Shown here: positions 6,604-6,647 of the stretch, piece after piece | How the letters are laid out: every line of letters begins with the position of its first letter | Numbering within the stretch: position 1 is the stretch's first letter | The notes under the pieces: model-generated | What the model saw: only the letters and a program-made list of their open reading frames with translations | What the model was told of the DNA's origin: nothing | Database searches by the model: none | Program-made: the position numbers and the translations under genes | Assembly (NCBI GenBank): GCA_964398955.1 | Contig: CAYNOZ010000073.1 | Location: forward strand, 1 to 6,647 | Direction of reading: 5' to 3' | DNA length: 6,647 nt | DNA from: CAYNOZ01 sp964398955 | GTDB lineage: Archaea > Methanobacteriota_B > Thermococci > Thermococcales > CAYNOZ01

Positions 6604-6647
6604 GTCGGCTGGAGACCCCGTCCTTCAGGTCGGGGAGGAAAGCCACC
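6604..6647 (+). mobile_element. IS200/IS605-type (tnpB-associated) right-end hairpin, probable remnant or solo end
   Basis: GGAGACCCCG (6611-6620) and CGGGGAGGAAAGCCACC (6631-6647) flank the hairpin. CCCCG pairs with CGGGG, then after a T-T mismatch CC pairs with GG around the loop TTCA. This arrangement closely resembles, from memory, the terminal hairpin and tail found after tnpB in archaeal IS200/IS605/IS1341 elements, which also forms the 3' scaffold of the TnpB guide RNA. In that orientation tnpB should lie to its left, yet the left side is the intact MATE gene with no tnpB remains. The block is much richer in G+C than its surroundings. The element may be a fragment, a non-autonomous copy, or oriented oppositely and extending beyond the window. 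Confidence 0.5.

Noticed and set aside
1..6647. CRISPR arrays, tRNA or rRNA genes
   Set aside because: No regularly spaced repeats, no tRNA cloverleaf motifs and no rRNA-like sequence were found on reading both strands.

Overview
The window looks like a piece of an AT-rich euryarchaeal chromosome. By eye it is roughly two-thirds A+T. The archaeal assignment rests on a diphthine synthase (DphB), the archaeal/eukaryotic-type tRNA methylthiotransferase, two proteins of archaea-only families (DUF357 and DUF555/UPF0212), TATA-like boxes and GGTGA-type ribosome binding sites. The proteins are rich in Asp and Glu, which would suit a salt-adapted euryarchaeon such as a halophilic methanogen. That lineage guess is inference only.

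Layout: positions 1-136 hold the end of an unidentified upstream reading frame that appears to be broken by a +1 frameshift. Positions 137-287 are an intergenic leader with a TATA-like box and a small hairpin. A plus-strand radical-SAM gene for ms2t6A modification of tRNA follows (288-1568). It converges, with only 2 bp between stop codons, on a minus-strand cluster that reads, in transcription order, acyP (acylphosphatase), dphB, a DUF357 gene, a DUF555/UPF0212 gene and pyrG (CTP synthase). Gaps inside the cluster are 2-17 bp, so it is very probably one operon. A 143-bp gap with a possible promoter and a U-rich stretch separates it from a minus-strand MATE-family efflux gene (5189-6583). The right edge (about 6604-6647) carries a GC-rich hairpin resembling the right end of IS200/IS605 (tnpB-type) elements, only some 30 bases upstream of the MATE start codon.

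The genes share a loose translation theme: tRNA anticodon-loop modification (the methylthiotransferase) and modification of elongation factor 2 (DphB, possibly with DUF357). They are linked to nucleotide supply (PyrG). No complete novel system is evident. The points most worth a second look are the insertion-sequence-end hairpin lacking a visible tnpB, the loss of both cysteines from the usual CPxCGE motif of the DUF555 protein, the sharply different codon usage of pyrG, and the frameshifted fragment at the left edge.
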